64,000 nt of DNA from Baylisascaris procyonis (taxonomy: Eukaryota; Nematoda; Chromadorea; Rhabditida; Ascarididae), in NCBI GenBank assembly GCA_037389465.1, contig JAZARR010000280.1, forward strand, positions 124,001 through 188,000, written 5' to 3'. The notes beneath the pieces are model-generated. The model was given only the letters and a program-made list of their open reading frames with translations, was not told the origin of the DNA and searched no databases. The translations under genes were made by a program, and so were the position numbers. Numbering within the stretch: position 1 is the stretch's first letter; each line of letters begins with the position of its first letter. Of this stretch, positions 25,901 through 38,600 are shown piece after piece.

Positions 25901-28020
25901 TGCCCTCTGCACAGTTATATCCGGCATTTCTTTCTGTTTTGATCAACTCTCTGTGGCAAATCATTCAGCGTTCCACTAGATTCTTTTGTAAATAACTATA
26001 TGAGCGTATTTGAAAACTAACCATAGTTGTAACTAATAACTATAGTTGCCCAATTTTGAAAATTTGAAACAGCATAGTCAACTTTTTCCGACGATCCCAT
26101 GCGGTCGTGCGATCATAGGTCGTAGGTCTAGGTGCAAATCTTGAGAGGGAGTCACAGAGAGAATTGCGAGCTGAAGGGAGTGAAAGGCGAACTGCTTAAC
26201 TGAAAAGGGGTCACGGGCACAATTGCACAATCTCAAACAAGAAAGCAGTTTGGGTTTAATAAAGGAAGCAGAACTTTATTTCACTGTAATCGCGAAAAAA
26301 CTTTCTTTTCGTTTTATTGTATCTGTTTTGGATGGCTCAATAGATTTTTGAGTTTGGCATTGGAATATGTCGTCGTATCTCAGCTTGTAGGAACATACGA
26401 ACATGAAGTTCGAGTATCACTGAAAAAATGTAGGGAGTGTGATGTACCAATCGTGTCTCGCGTATTGAATTGAAAATTAAGAGAAGTAAGCTCATATGTA
26501 ACATCAAGCAGGTTTTTGATGATTTATTAGGATTATCCAGTGAAATCGGCAGTGGGATATGTTGCATCCATTATATCAAATGGTTGCGGTGAACTTGACC
26601 ACTAATCCGTATCTAATTTAATGGGGTGTCCCCACTTTTTTAGCCAAAACTTCCTAATGAGCCCAAAACTTTTTCAGCTGTTTTATCGTATAATGCTATA
26701 TTCTTCAATAAATGCAGGGAATATGAACGATCGCATATAGGCAAATTGTTGCAACTTTTTTTTCCGTATACAAAATAAGCATATGAAATTAGTAACACAG
26801 GATGTGGTGGCTGCGTGGACCCAATTTTGTTCTCGCTGATCTTCCTATGAGTTATAGCTTTTAAAGGTGCGAAACGCCCCATGTGTTGAGAAGCATATAT
26901 TTTATTTATTTGCCGGAATTATTTTATAGAATTTCCCTCAAGCATTGGCAAGCAAGTGAATGGGATTATCATTTCACGCATAGAGCAACTTCAAATGTCT
27001 GATTTTTGCCCATTAAACCAAAGAGCATTTTTGATGCATTTAATGGTTCAATAAGCCTTAAAAATATTCGTTTTATAGATTTGATCAGTAAAACTAGAGT
27101 CGTAAAATTTGTTGGATTAATATACATCACAGAATGATGTCAGTCATTTCCAGACACAAAGATTTGCTACAAATTTCGACAGATTTGATTATAAAGTTTC
27201 GAATTTCTGTTTTAAAACGACTCGATCATTGCAAAATCAATGCTTTATGTAAGATTTGTGCGAGCATCGAATCACTTGAGACTATATTCGGCATATTCTC
27301 CAACATTAATTGATGGCTTTTGCATGTAGAAATGTTTTCTTTTGTAAGATTCACTTATTTCCTTTGCATAGAGGGACCGAATTGAATATTCTTTAGCCGG
27401 AATAAAGAAGCATCAGATTGATCTTTTATATAATAGGTCATTGAGTGCAATATGAAATGTAATTGAAGTTTGTTGTTGAACTGCAGTTTCACTGGAGAAT
27501 CTAGAAGTGCACCTGTGGGCATGTCATCTGCGTTCTTTCCCATATCGATGTGCTAAGTGTGGATATCCGGCTTTGAATTCGAATGCTCTCATTGCCCATT
27601 TCTCTGATTGTCATGATGCATCTTCGGTAATTTTATTTTGATGTTTCAGTTGTTCGCTAAAATGTTCGTGTTGAATTATCACGTAAAAGGCTGATTGACT
27701 TGGATATCTGGTCCATGATATCTACAACTTGATCTGATAGAAGAGCTGCATGTTGATATTTTAGCTTCTTAAGCTATGTCACTAGGAAGTAATCCGAAAT
27801 TTGCGAAATTTTTCTTGAGGAGAAAAAGGGAGGGGGAGGGAAAGAGGGGAGGAGACTTGTTTATTTAGTTGCAACTGTGGTTAAATAAATGATTCGTTAT
27901 AAGTGACTGTTTGATTGTTACTCGTAAGACTGGATTCGATGTTTATGCACAGTGAGTTCTTTGATTCCGTTCTTTTGGAAAGTTGTTTATTATTCGATGA
28001 AGTGAATTGAATTCAATTAT
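22937..28020. other. Gene-poor interval between foldback element and zinc-finger gene 1
   Basis: No convincing host exon was found. It contains a TGTA-rich stretch at about 23640-23690, the possible transposase remnant at 24799-25044 and a purine-rich GGGAGGGGGAGGG tract near 27830-27852. The promoter of zinc-finger gene 1 must lie at its right end. Confidence 0.5.
24799..25044 (+). pseudogene. Possible decayed Tc1/mariner-type transposase fragment
   Basis: The open frame has LQDNMRHYIAR followed about 20 residues later by VEVFKVDTFSAVSSNM. These resemble, weakly, the mariner landmarks 'HDNARPH.AR' and 'WEVLPHPPYSPDLSPTD' in the same order and spacing. The segment just upstream (24670-24798) is GC-richer and open in another frame. 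No terminal inverted repeats were identified. The similarity is by eye only and could be chance. Confidence 0.25.
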
Positions 28021-28025
28021 GTGAT

Positions 28026-31000
28026 ATGGTAAGTATTTCTTTGCTGTTGTTATGTTATTATTGAGGCAACGATTATATTCTCAGCAATTACGAAGGGTCA
28101 ATTAATTCCCTTTCAAAACCAAAATTATATCGGTGAAAGAGGTAGTAATAAGGTAAAGAGCTTTTTGCATTTGTGCGGGCAGTGTAATATTAGTGAAATA
28201 TTATCAAATTTATTGCCCAACATTATGAATTTTCTGCCTCATTATGATTTCATAATTATCCTAATATAGATGGAATGATTTTAAAATTATGCATCGACAA
28301 ACCGATTATTTAAAAAAGTGTTAAGTAAGCAAACAATTATTTAAACCTCCTCAGTTTGTGAATATTCGGAAATTTAAAAACATGCGGCATGTTTACAGGT
28401 GTAGTAACGAAAGTAATGCTTCAGCAACAGGTGGAATTCAAACGACGCATTGATCAAGAATTGCGTCTTCGTGAATTGATATCGCATTCCGTGGTCATTC
28501 CAACGGTAGAAGAACACGTTTATTGCGAAGACGATTTGCTGATAGACGAAAATCGGGATAAGTTCATCGAGGAGAGCACTACCAATCGGGAAAGGCAAAT
28601 TCCTCAAGTAGTTCAGGTAGGTATCATTTATCGGCTCATTGCAAATCGTGATTTATGCGATGGAATGTTCATGATCTAGGAATTGGATGTTCATCATTTG
28701 GGAGATTGTCGAGAAGAAGAAATGTAACTTTGTTGCATTAAAAAAAAAAAATTTTGTTGACGGTATTGTAAGAGACTTTGAGTAATGTTCTCGGTCCTCT
28801 CCTTTTTTGTTGGTACTCTTCTCCCTTCCACATCCTCCTTAACCTTCTTTTTCCATATTCTTCCTTCTGGCTTTTGATAATTTTTCAAAGTTTCTAAAAA
28901 TATTTCGAGTCAACTTGAAAAGTTTTCATCAGCGAACATTCCAGCTATTGACGCGTACCAAAATGGAAATCACGAAATCCTGCTGGTTTTTTTGAGTGGT
29001 TTATTCTGTCGTTGTATATTTCCTTGTAGTTTCTGGATGTAGTTCCTCTCAGATCAGTTTTTGATTGTCCCTTACAAGTTCATGCACACGTTTTGTGTGT
29101 TATGTTTTTCTGGTAGCAAGCAGGTGGGGAGTGGGTCTCATAGCCAAGTATCAAATCACTCACTCCTTGACTCCTAATATTTCATTCAATTCCATTCCTA
29201 AAACTGCGAACGCGAAGTATTTCATTATGAGTCCGTGTTTAAATGATCCTTATGGTATACAATGTTAATGATAGTAACAGGAGGCAATGACCCGTTAGTG
29301 GGATTGAGTCAGCCGTTGAACTGACCTTTGGAATATAGATTTTACGTCACTTGTTGCTGGTAATTAATCCCTACGTTCTACACAGTTCCATGTAAATCAT
29401 CTATCTTGATCTGCTTTCTCCCCATCCATTCCCACTCCATTCCTTCCCATCCCAGCGTTTATGGTATAAATATTTCTGCATTAATTTTGGAAGGACGCAA
29501 TATGATGAGGGTTTGTGTTTATTTTTAGACATGTGCTTGTCCCCTTCCAGTTTTTTCCTATAGAGGTGTAGATAACTGCAGTCGCAAACCGATCAAAAGA
29601 AGAAGTACCGGGTGGCCAAAAAGGATGTGGAAAGAAAAAGTAGAAACATGTGGGATTCGTACTTGTGAAAAAAACAGGTCTCACGTCTATTCATTCTCTC
29701 CGGAAGGATTCACAGGCCAGGCTGCGATATCCGGGAGGCGCTACCTCTCAGATGTTCGATAGGAGAGCAACAATGAAGGGAGGCCTATGCGTGATACAAT
29801 GGCATCACTCTTAAAGTTGTCTCTCTTCCTTTATTAAGTTTCTGTTTTTCCTTTTTTCCTTTACATAAACATGGATTGCTTCCAGCCAGAGGATGTCATC
29901 GATGGGGTCGAGCATTCGTATGAATCGGTTGAAATGGTCGATTTCCATGAAAATGTTGCACAAGAAGAGGTTGTGGAAGAGGTATGTATTTGAGCTTTCT
30001 ACATATTTACGTGTATACTGAGGTGTACCTCTACAGATTTCATATAATAAGTGACATAGAGATACAGATCCGTTTCACTATTGCCTTTGTAAGGTTATAT
30101 AATGCCTCTTTGAGACTCAGCTTGTTTAATCCAGAGATGTAGCTGATCTGAGAGATGAATCAATGACAGCGAATTAAAGTTTCACTTTGTACGAGATTGG
30201 AATTTGTTACACAGAATTTTATATCACTTCAGTCATGTTTTCCTGAGTGTGCATTGTATATATAGTAAATGATGTAGTGCTCTAATAGCTTTTTTATTCT
30301 CATCACTATCTAAATCGTGCTAAAATATAATTGCTTGAGGTTGTCGATGGCGATGGAGTGCCGATCGCCACTACATCCTATAACATTTATGAGGACGGCG
30401 GTGAGTTTATGTCATTGGAGGATGACGAACACAGCGTGCAATATATCGACGAAGAGGGAAATCCAGTTGATTCGGAGGAGGTACTCACCGATTCCGACCA
30501 AGTGGTTCCTTTTTGAATTACTTATTTGAATTTCATATCCAATCTATGTATTTCGTAACTCAGTTAAAATAGTAAAGGTAAAATTAAAAGGCTGCAGAAA
30601 TATTTGGCAGCAGAGGCATGTGATGCTTAATTTGCCTATCTATTTTGCAGAACATTCGGATTTCATTCCTCTTCCTGCTTTGATTTTTCGAAGCCTTATA
30701 GAAATGATTGCCTAGTTGTTAAGTGTTATAGTTAACCGGTAAGCACGAATAAAATCAAAAAAGCGTTCTGGCACATTCGTTACTATTTGAAGGGTGAATT
30801 AGTGTATATGCCGTCGACTCAACTGACATAACCATCGGAACCCTTTGCATACTTTGTTTCTATGAACCTTCTGTGCAGAAATTAGTCATCTCTGAGAACA
30901 AGAAGTGGAGTAATTTCTCTCATTTTAGGAGATTATATCCCGGCAGTTGTTATCACCGATGGAACATAAACGACTTAATGATTGTAGTCCTCGAGAAACA

Positions 31001-32991
31001 AAATTGAAACCTAGACGACGTCCCCCGACGATCCATCAATGCGAGGATTGTGGAAAGGTGTTGAAGTATCCCTCAAAAATCGCCGAACATCGCCGCTCAC
31101 ATACAGGTGAACGTCCGCATGTGTGCCCTCAATGTGGAACGTCGTTCTCACAAAAGGGTGCTCTCAAATGTCACATTCGACTGCATACTGGTAGGTTGCC
31201 ATTCCGTGCTCTGAAAGGTGAAACTTAAATCGATTTATGCAGTCGTTTGATCTTAACAATTGAGTGGGATGACTTGATAGTGTTGATTTTAATAACACAC
31301 TGAGGAGTTTGCCTTTAATGTATGAGCATGTCATAATTGTTGTAGTAAGCAGTGGATCATGGGGACAACATATTCCGTCGATAAAAACTTGAACGTTTAC
31401 TTTAGTTGTGGTTGAAATTCTGGCTAAAGCTTATGCTTCATAGTTTATTCAATATGGTGGTCTGGCGTGTTCTTCCTTGTTCCTTCAACTTTTCTCTCAA
31501 GACTTACAAGAGCCTCATCAGTGCATTTTCTATATGATCAATCTTCATATGAGATCTTCAATGGTTTTTCGTTTCGTCCCACCCAGTTGTTGTTTTTGTT
31601 TCTTGTTACTCCTCTCCAAAATTCCTTCTTTCTTGTCCTCCCCCTCGCACCCTTCCTCTTTCATCCCGCCATCCATCCTCTTCTTCCATCTTGAAATCAT
31701 TCGGGTTGCCCTAGGTGAATGAGTACAGCATTTAAGGGGAGAAGCCATATCCATGTACATGGGAGTGTGGTCGTTCGTTCGTATCATCTTCGGCAGGACA
31801 GATGCACGAAAAAGTGCACACCGGTGAGAAGCCATTTAGCTGTGCGTTTTGTGGACAGCTGTTTGGCAAGAAATTTCATATGCGACGGCACGTTTCCACA
31901 AAACACTCTCTTGCGTCGACTAAATCACCCACTGGGTTGGATGCGGCGGGTGAGGATGCTGGAGTCTTGGCAGGACCTGTGACGGCAAGTGCTTTTCATT
32001 CATTTGCATCTTTTTCCCAGTACTTTTGCCTATTTTTAAACTTTTGAAGCAAAAGTTAAACATACATGGGATTGGTACTATGTGTGGCTGAGGACCCGCA
32101 ACTGAAAGAACAAATAAATTTATTGACATAAAGTGGCGCTTTTATACAGCTTTTACAGAGACAAACATTCTGACAGATTCGTTTCGAAGAATTCATCAAT
32201 ATGACAAGTAAACACTTTTAAGTCAAAACGATTTGAGAAAGAGATGAGTTTTGGATGTCATCATCGATTGTTTTACGAATTGTTAGCCGACAACGGCATC
32301 TTCGGAATGTTCAGCATTTGCTTCTGTCGACACTATGCCGTCTAAACCAAACTTGAATAATGTGAATTATACCATTCTCTTATGGCTTCTTGGTATCGAA
32401 GCAGTTGCATTTTTGGTACGCAGACAACAAGCGGACTTTAATAAATACAATCGATGGAATTCATATACCATGGTGCAATGCCTCCTGGATAATTAGGCCA
32501 CAGTAGTACTGGTTTTTAACAGTGGAATGTCATACCGGTACTGGGTTCTGTTCTGTATGTGGATTTCCAGAAGTGCTTTGCTAGAATTCTCGGCAGAAGC
32601 ATCATGCGAGAAATGAAAAGCACAGACGAGTTTCTCTTTCCAGTCTTTTGAATTTTTAACGTTGTCGAGAACTTTCCTGCATATTTTACTCGGCTTCCAT
32701 CTGTACCAAAATTGTTTCTAATTAAGTAGTGGGTCCTGATTTTCTCCCGCAGGTGTAAGCATTATTGCATAAGATAAGGTATGCTCTGACACTTCCGATT
32801 CGACCTCACTTGTTTATGGAACTTGAGGATGTGTTGTTTTGCAGTCGGTGATCGAGGATGTAAGGAGAGCAAAGATGAAGAAGAAACGACCATCGCGTCC
32901 TGTGCAGAATGGCTCACCTTTCTATGAAGACCCTGATTTGTTAACTTCTGTGAGGAATGCTGAAGAAGGGATTGGCAATGGCGTGACTTGA
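28026..32991 (+). CDS. C2H2 zinc-finger protein 1 (four fingers), seven exons
   Basis: Model: 28026-28028 (ATG directly followed by GTAAGT), 28425-28616, 29886-29981, 30340-30480, 30929-31190, 31737-31984 and 32845-32991, giving 1089 bases and 362 aa with every junction in phase. Exons 2-4 are acidic (activation- or interaction-like), then comes a basic segment (KPRRRPPTIHQ). Finger 1 is CEDCGKVLKYPSKIAEHRRSH and finger 2 is CPQCGTSFSQKGALKCHIRLH. Finger 3 (CTWECGRSF) has CX3C spacing, and finger 4 is CAFCGQLFGKKFHMRRH ending HVSTKH. Linkers are HTGERPH, HTGEKPY and HTGEKPF, typical of sequence-specific DNA binding. The C-terminal exon is basic then neutral (KMKKKRPSRP). The last intron is GC-AG. 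If the micro-exon is wrong, translation could start at the ATG at 28389 or 28416 in the same frame. Presumed nuclear regulator; orthologue not assigned. Confidence 0.8.
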
Positions 32992-35664
32992 AGGCATAAT
33001 GAGGCAGGCATGCTTAAAGGGCTAAGGAAGTTTAAGGGAGGTAGGGCCACTTTTTAAATGACTGCTTAGCCCCTTGTTTGATGTTTAGTATTTTTAACCT
33101 ACAGTTTTCATAAAAATATAGAATAATGTAGGAGAATTGGGGAATCTAAACAAAATCTAGCTATAGCACCCCAATGAAAATCACGTTGAACATTAAAATG
33201 AAAAAAGCCGAGTAACAACGTATTCTTAGAGAAACACAGCAAGTTGAAGTGATGCAGTGTAGTTTAATGTTGTTATTTGTGAATATCGTTTCGCCTTGTT
33301 TGCTAGAAGATTTTCTAATTTCTCAAATATTCTATTATTCTTCTATGTGCCCACTTGTTCGTTAGCAGTGTTATAGATATTAATATTTACAGCACTATAC
33401 TCACTTTTTTATTTTGAAGTTAAGCCTCTTAAAACGAGGGTAATATTGTTTTATTTTTATTTTCTTTATTTTTCCTAAATTAGATCTCATTCATGGAATA
33501 TGAATGGAAATTGTACAGATTTTTCATGGAGGCAGCGGAGAAGAAGGGATGAAATAATTGACTAATAGAGGGCTGGGAGTAGTCCAGGTAAAGAAATTTT
33601 TTGTACGGTTTTGTCGTTAAAAAATTTTTTTGGTGGTGGGAGTGCAATAGTGAACCGGAATAGAAATGGAAAGGGGAAGGGTCCTGCGAGGACACGTTCC
33701 TTTCCCTCCCATCTTCCATCCTGTGAATGTTTGATGCTATGAAATCGAATGCTATTAAATGAGCTCATTGCCAAATTAGGTTTTCACGTATTCATGGCAC
33801 TACATATATTCAATAATTTTTGGGTCTGTAAAAGTGCTGCTTAAATTGTTATTTAGTTTTGGCGATTGGCTGCCTGTCTTAATTGTTCCTGCAAATAAAG
33901 CAGTTTTATTTATTGATACTCTTATTGTTTAAGAAAGGTTTTTCACCTGACCGATTGGTTTATACACATGTTTAGGAATGTTGGTTTTTTTGCCCTCTAC
34001 CATTCTTTAAAAGCATGGTCAGAACGGAGTCGTCTTTCATATGCTGTTGAAATAGTAGTGTACCGGTGACTGCTATTTAAATGCCGCTTCTGGAGTAGTG
34101 GTAACTGGAGGAAGCATCTGATAATGCCGAATAATCTCCGGTCAGCACAGAAGGTATCATAGAAAGGAGGAGAGTGTGGTAAAGAAACGGAAACGTCTGA
34201 TGGATTTGGCCGGAATAGCTGACTGGAGAAGCGAAGTTATTGGAGGAGACCATGCATGTGACGGAATCGGAACCGCAGTTCCGCGCATGGCACCATCCAA
34301 TTGCTTTCTTGCCTCCGTCAAGCTGGGTATTGTCATGTTTTCCAGTTGCGTCTAGGTCAAGGTCTTCGTCGAGCACACTGTCCTCGGGCAGCTTTCATGT
34401 TCTTCAACAGTCGTTGTTCAATTTTTTCTGAGATCATTAACTGTTTGCATTTATTGGAGCCTTCTAATGGGTTTTTTTAATTTTCTAATTCACTAGATAT
34501 GTTGAGAGTTGTAATTGCTGCGGTGATCAATGCATTCGAAATGTTTTCGATTTAATCGAAATAATCGAGATGAATCCACAATTTCAAAAATAATTCCTTC
34601 GGTGTTTCCTCTGTTGGAGATGCCGAAAGTAATTTTTTTTCTCAGTTTCTAAGTCCTCAGCTCGATCGGTGAATGCTTAAACGATATTCGTTCAAAATGT
34701 TGAAATCCATGCAAAACTTCATTAATGTGTTTTTCAATGCCGATGAGAGTCGTCAATAATGAGCATCACCCATTTGCAGGCCGTTGAACTTGATCTAATA
34801 AATCGCGTTGTTAGAATGTGCTCAAGCATGCCTTAATGGGACGCATTGCCCGACCCTTAAAGCACGTCGCGATACTCTTTCACACCCTGCCAACATAGTT
34901 GATGCATTTCAATTGTGAACCATAACCACCGATGTGTAGTTAGAAACAGTGCGAACATTCTGAGAGTGCTAAATGAACTGACTCCGCTGGTGGAGTCAAT
35001 AACTCAAAAATTAAAAGAAGCATTGTTGTCGAGAGCATTTTGGATTTTTTGAGGTCCTAGAAATTCTCGACCAATAGAGGCCTCTGAGGTATACTAGTCG
35101 CGTTGTCCATGTGCGAGGCTTCTTATGGGCATTGTGTGGCAGCATTCTTCCTGAAGAAATCCTTGATATTTTGCATAGTGGACTTGTACTGTGAAAAGTT
35201 TCGCTCACTATGAATTTATACCCGAATGTTTGAGTTGTGAGTGAGTGATATACGATTTGTTGTTATACATTTCAAAATTATACCGTTATCTGATATTCGA
35301 GTAAATCGTTCTCACCAATCTGTTGATTGCAATCGCGAAATTGTATAATCATGCAACGCCTTCCGATGCGCCAAGTAACCACAGTGTTGTTCGCTGTCAT
35401 TTCCTCTGCATTGCCGATTTGGTAGCATCGAGTGAGGTTTCTCTTCAGCTCAAGAAAGCCAAATTATTTTCAGTTTTATAACTTCCGATAATCGGGTATC
35501 TTCGGCCCAATTTCCGGCTTTCCATGTGTTGGAGGTCTGTCCTGAGTGGATTATGGAAATCGAAGGCGGCATAAATTTGTCCTTTGGAGCTCGTCCTTCG
35601 TTTTCGCGGTATTTATAAGACCGAAGCTTCTATTTCTTTGAATGCGTTATCTGTAGTCTACAAG
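32992..35664. other. Intergenic region between zinc-finger genes 1 and 2
   Basis: No exon with supporting splice sites was recognised. It should contain the 3' UTR of gene 1 and the promoter of gene 2; an AATAAA lies at about 33895. Open frames on the minus strand (33480-33774, 34077-34376) lack any domain. Confidence 0.5.
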
Positions 35665-35675
35665 CTCCTTTCCAG
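35665..35675 (+). promoter_or_regulatory. Splice acceptor before zinc-finger gene 2 start
   Basis: CTCCTTTCCAG ends 14 bases before the ATG at 35690. It is a good pyrimidine-rich acceptor with no obvious upstream donor, so a spliced-leader acceptor is likely. Confidence 0.4.
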
Positions 35676-35689
35676 AAGCGTGCGTAGTG

Positions 35690-38600
35690 ATGGCGCAGTT
35701 GCAGTTCTGTCCATCGATGTTGAATGGCGAAGTAATTGGTGATTATGAGTCGATCGTTATGAATGCAGAAGTAAGCTAATTTAATTTACTTTCTCTAATT
35801 TGAGGTGTTATATGTTTCATTTCTGCTAAAATGTGATTCCGGTAAAAATGCAGTTTCCTTTTCACGAAGACATCTGCCATTCACTTGTAAGATATAACGG
35901 GATTTATGCCATTTGAAACGTCTCCTAATTGGGTAGAGGAATATTCATTTGTATATGAGTATCTCATATTGCTTTAATTCGTATGTTTTCAGCTACTGGG
36001 TGACGGAGAGGGATTAATACTGCCTGGAGGAGAGGTGATCGATGAATATGAAGAGTGGGCAACAGCTGGGCCATCGTTGAGTATCGACTACGCAGCGAAT
36101 CGGAATGCCACACAGAATTTTGTTGATAGGGTGGCACTTGAAGCGGATGCGAAACTTAGTGCTGTTGTGGAAAGTGTTGCAAGTGCAGCTTCTTTTATGC
36201 AACGCAATGATGAGGAGGTGCGTTTTTGTAGAGGTGTTAACACTTTCTTTCCTTTCGAAAGTCTTCAACCAGATTTCTTCGTATCTTCGAGACCATAATT
36301 GCAGGTTAAACTTCATGATTATCTTCAGCGAATGCAAAACTTTTCGCCGCACTAAGTGCAGGTATCAATACATGCAACGAACGTACTACAAGCAGCCAAA
36401 CTTTTAAACTTTTTAGCAGACTTCTTATAATGTGAGTTCAGAATTCTTAGAAAGGTTAGGGAATGGAGAGATGGCTGGCATTTAATAGACTTCAAGGGTT
36501 CATTTGAGAGGGATCCGCCTTGTTTAGTTGTGTAACAAACGGTGGAAAAGCTTTTATCTATGAATTGCTTTAGCGTTGTTGTTATGCAGGTTTTCGGCGT
36601 CGCTAGGTATCATCTTTCTGTCAATTTCGAGTTTGCGACCGTTTTCGTTATTCATTAAAAGGGATGAGTATCTCCCGCAAAACAGAAATAATTAAAAAGA
36701 AGGGACACTTCATATGCCACACTGTTCTATTATAGAAAAAGGATTTCTGCGTTTGGAGGAGTGAGAAGCAGTTGCGCGAGAAGGACAAAATTATTCGAAA
36801 AATTTTTGGGGATCATCAAGTAAAAGCGCAGTTCATAAATCCCTTACAATTATAGGTCTCTTCTGAAAAAGTTGAGGCTTATTTCTCATTCTTTCTTCGC
36901 ACATTTTTTGAGCCTAATTAATATAAGCGTGAAGTTAGCTCTTATAATTAACTTTCGATGATTAGAGATGAGCTGTTAGCAGTGTGCGGAAGAGGCACAT
37001 TTTTTAATGGAACATTCCAGGAAGCCTATATGCCGATTCGCGGCAGATTCGCAAAATCACCTCTTATCGATCATGTGTTCATTTCCACTGAGAAACGGAA
37101 ATGTATTCTTATCTTATCCCTTAAAAAGGCGACGAAATTGTAACCCTCTCCCAGTGATACCACCATATTCCCCTTCCGCTCTCTTTTTACCTTTCCATAT
37201 CTCTTTTCTCGGGAAATCGAGCAGATAGTAAATTCTTCATATACGGACGTTGTTCCTGAAATGCCCGGAAATTGTTCTGCCGCATCGAATATAATAGACT
37301 TTAAAATGACGAGAAAGTTGTATGCCATTTCGGAAAGTTGGGAAACTTGCCTGTATTCTTTTGTGCAGGTTATGTGCCTTCATCTTGCAGAAAGTTGGGA
37401 AATAAAGTATCCGATTTTTGAGTGGTTCTTGGCTGATAGCATCTCAAGAACTGGTCGAATATTCCCCGCTCTCCCCTTCTGGATGAAACTTAAAATTTAG
37501 TGAGTTCTGAAGCGATGAATGCTTTGTTGGAAATTATTTAATGTATATTTTTGAATTCAGGAAGCGGGGCATGCCATACCGAACAGAACTTATGAGGAGG
37601 TTGTAGAAGCGCAAACATCAAGGAGGAAAAAAGCGACGGTAAGCTCGTTGATTGGTTGGAAAGTGTGGTGAAACTATGTTGACATGCATGTGCTTCAGAA
37701 TTTCAGACGGTTTCTTTAACGTCGCGTCATTTTCTGATTAGCAGCTTCCGATGATTCTCTAGGCAATTGCACAGTTAAGTTTTGCCTCTTGTAGCTTCTC
37801 AAACAGTCAGATTACTTCCGTTTTTCTTTTTCTTCGTTAGTTTTTCTCTCATATTTGAGACAGCTTTGCATTTCAGATTTTTCCTTTCTTCAAAACTTTC
37901 CTCCAATTCTTCCGCTTTATTCATCGCGCCGTTTGGTTATTTTTTCACGCTTTCATTTCGTACACTTTTTATGAAACTTTTCTTACCTTTTTTTTCATTT
38001 CTGCATTTCAATGTCTCCAAAAATTTTGCATCTTTGCGTTAACTTTCACTTAAAGATCATGTAACGGATACTAAGCCATAGCTATGGCCAGACACAAGGG
38101 CACAACTATTCATCGCTGAAGGGCTTTTATGATACTTTCTTCCGCCTTATACAGTAATAGCTCGTTCTAAAGGTAATTTCTGAATTTGTATCTCTGTCAG
38201 CTATTCTCCGGAATGATAATATTTGTTCGAACTTTGCACTACTGCTGATCGCACTGTATACTCTTATCAGATTACCCTATTTCCTCTCCATTTCTCTGAG
38301 CGTTTCCGTCTGCCTAATTAGTTTGCCGGTGGCATACCCGGAATTGAGTAGAGCAAATGTTTTCGTTTATCTAGGAGTGTAACAACCAGAATTCACTTCT
38401 TTTGTGAATTTAAACGAGGTTTGTGAATTGAGATTAGTGATTAGATGAATAAGCAATGTGGAGGTCAGAGGAATACCGTGAAACTGATCCAGTTCGCAAT
38501 TATTGTTGCTACTGCACATTCAGTCATATCGGCTCTGAAACTGGGTCGACCCTGTGTGTAAGAAACAAGAGAAATTTATGTGCAGTAGACGTTCGTGGTC

